The notes beneath the pieces are model-generated. The model saw only the letters and a list, made by a program, of their open reading frames with translations. It was not told the origin of the DNA and did no database searches. Made by a program: the position numbers and the translations under genes. From Clostridia bacterium (GTDB lineage: Bacteria > Bacillota > Clostridia > Christensenellales > CAG-1252): a stretch of DNA of 64,000 bases. Location of the stretch: positions 31,798-95,797 of the forward strand of contig JAIKVL010000006.1 of the NCBI GenBank assembly GCA_024685775.1, read 5' to 3'. Below are positions 63,790 to 64,000 of this stretch, one piece after another. How positions within the stretch are numbered: position 1 is the stretch's first letter; each line of letters starts with the position of its first letter.

Positions 63790-64000
63790 TTATTCGTTTG
63801 TTGCAGGGGAGCTCTCGGCGTTTTCTTCGGCGTTCGTTTTCGTCTCGGCAGAGAGAGCGATCTTTTCGTCCGTCACGCCCGCGGGAACGTTTTCGGGGAT
63901 CTCTTCTTCGGCTTTCTTTTTCGCCTTCCATTCCCAATGCAGGGGTTTGGACAGGACTTTATAGACGAGGAAGGTTACGAAACTGACGACGCCGAGCCTC
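63790..64000 (-). CDS. C-terminal end of a membrane protein, start outside window
   Basis: Reading the minus strand in from base 63999 gives a hydrophobic stretch (LGVVSFVTFLVYKVL) followed by a charged cytoplasmic tail of about 50 residues rich in Lys, Glu and Ala, ending at TAA (63792-63790). Only 69 codons are inside the window, so the family cannot be named. It stops 55 bases before the terminator at 63734. Confidence 0.75.
   Translation of the reverse strand, partial: RLGVVSFVTFLVYKVLSKPLHWEWKAKKKAEEEIPENVPAGVTDEKIALSAETKTNAEENAESSPATNE

Overview
The window looks like a chromosome segment of a Gram-positive, anaerobic member of Bacillota, class Clostridia. This is inferred from the strong Shine-Dalgarno sites, the consensus housekeeping-type promoters, the ylbJ, tmcAL and coaD/rsmD neighbourhood, the pta-ackA pair, an NfnAB-type transhydrogenase and a minimal SufCB-type iron-sulfur system. 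Species cannot be assigned from the sequence. No tRNA, rRNA, insertion sequence or prophage was seen.

Layout. 1-4.7 kb: the 3' part of a secreted pullulanase, then an MsmK-type sugar ABC ATPase with a long C-terminal extension. 4.8-11.1 kb: an F-type ATP synthase operon (atpB, E, F, A, G, D, C) led by a small membrane protein. It has no separate delta gene. Instead the alpha subunit carries about 68 extra N-terminal residues that read as the C-terminal domain of delta. 11.1-21.3 kb: housekeeping genes (aconitase-family hydratase, alanine racemase, folate cyclo-ligase, rsmD, coaD, a coiled-coil protein, ylbJ, tmcAL, pta, ackA, rpmF). 21.5-23.7 kb: a WYL-domain regulator and a cation diffusion facilitator.

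23.7-32.0 kb: a type II-A CRISPR-Cas locus: divergent tracrRNA, cas9, cas1, cas2, csn2, leader and a 34-repeat/33-spacer array with an exact 66-base period. The tracrRNA is readable with a consensus promoter, a 13+6 bp anti-repeat duplex and a terminator. Cas9 keeps all RuvC and HNH residues, but cas1 is cut by one in-frame TAG ahead of its active site. As written, the locus can interfere but probably cannot acquire spacers.

32.1-57.4 kb: a glycan-foraging locus: a 2,628-residue repeat lipoprotein, two GH130-type phosphorylases, an LplB/LplC-type importer with its binding lipoprotein, a clan GH-A-like hydrolase lipoprotein, a second multidomain binding lipoprotein, two SGNH esterases (one lipid-anchored, one cytoplasmic), several small membrane proteins, a second extended MsmK-type ATPase and a phosphohexomutase. 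Together they suggest capture, deacetylation, import and phosphorolysis of an acetylated beta-mannoside-type glycan. This is inference; no substrate is proven.

57.5-64 kb: SufC plus a short SufB/D protein, an intergenic repeat element, an NfnA/NfnB-like pair, and on the minus strand an SGNH lipoprotein and the end of a membrane protein. The best candidates for new biology are the delta-alpha ATP synthase fusion, the giant repeat lipoprotein with duplicated end modules, the extended MsmK ATPases, and the CRISPR locus with an amber codon in cas1.
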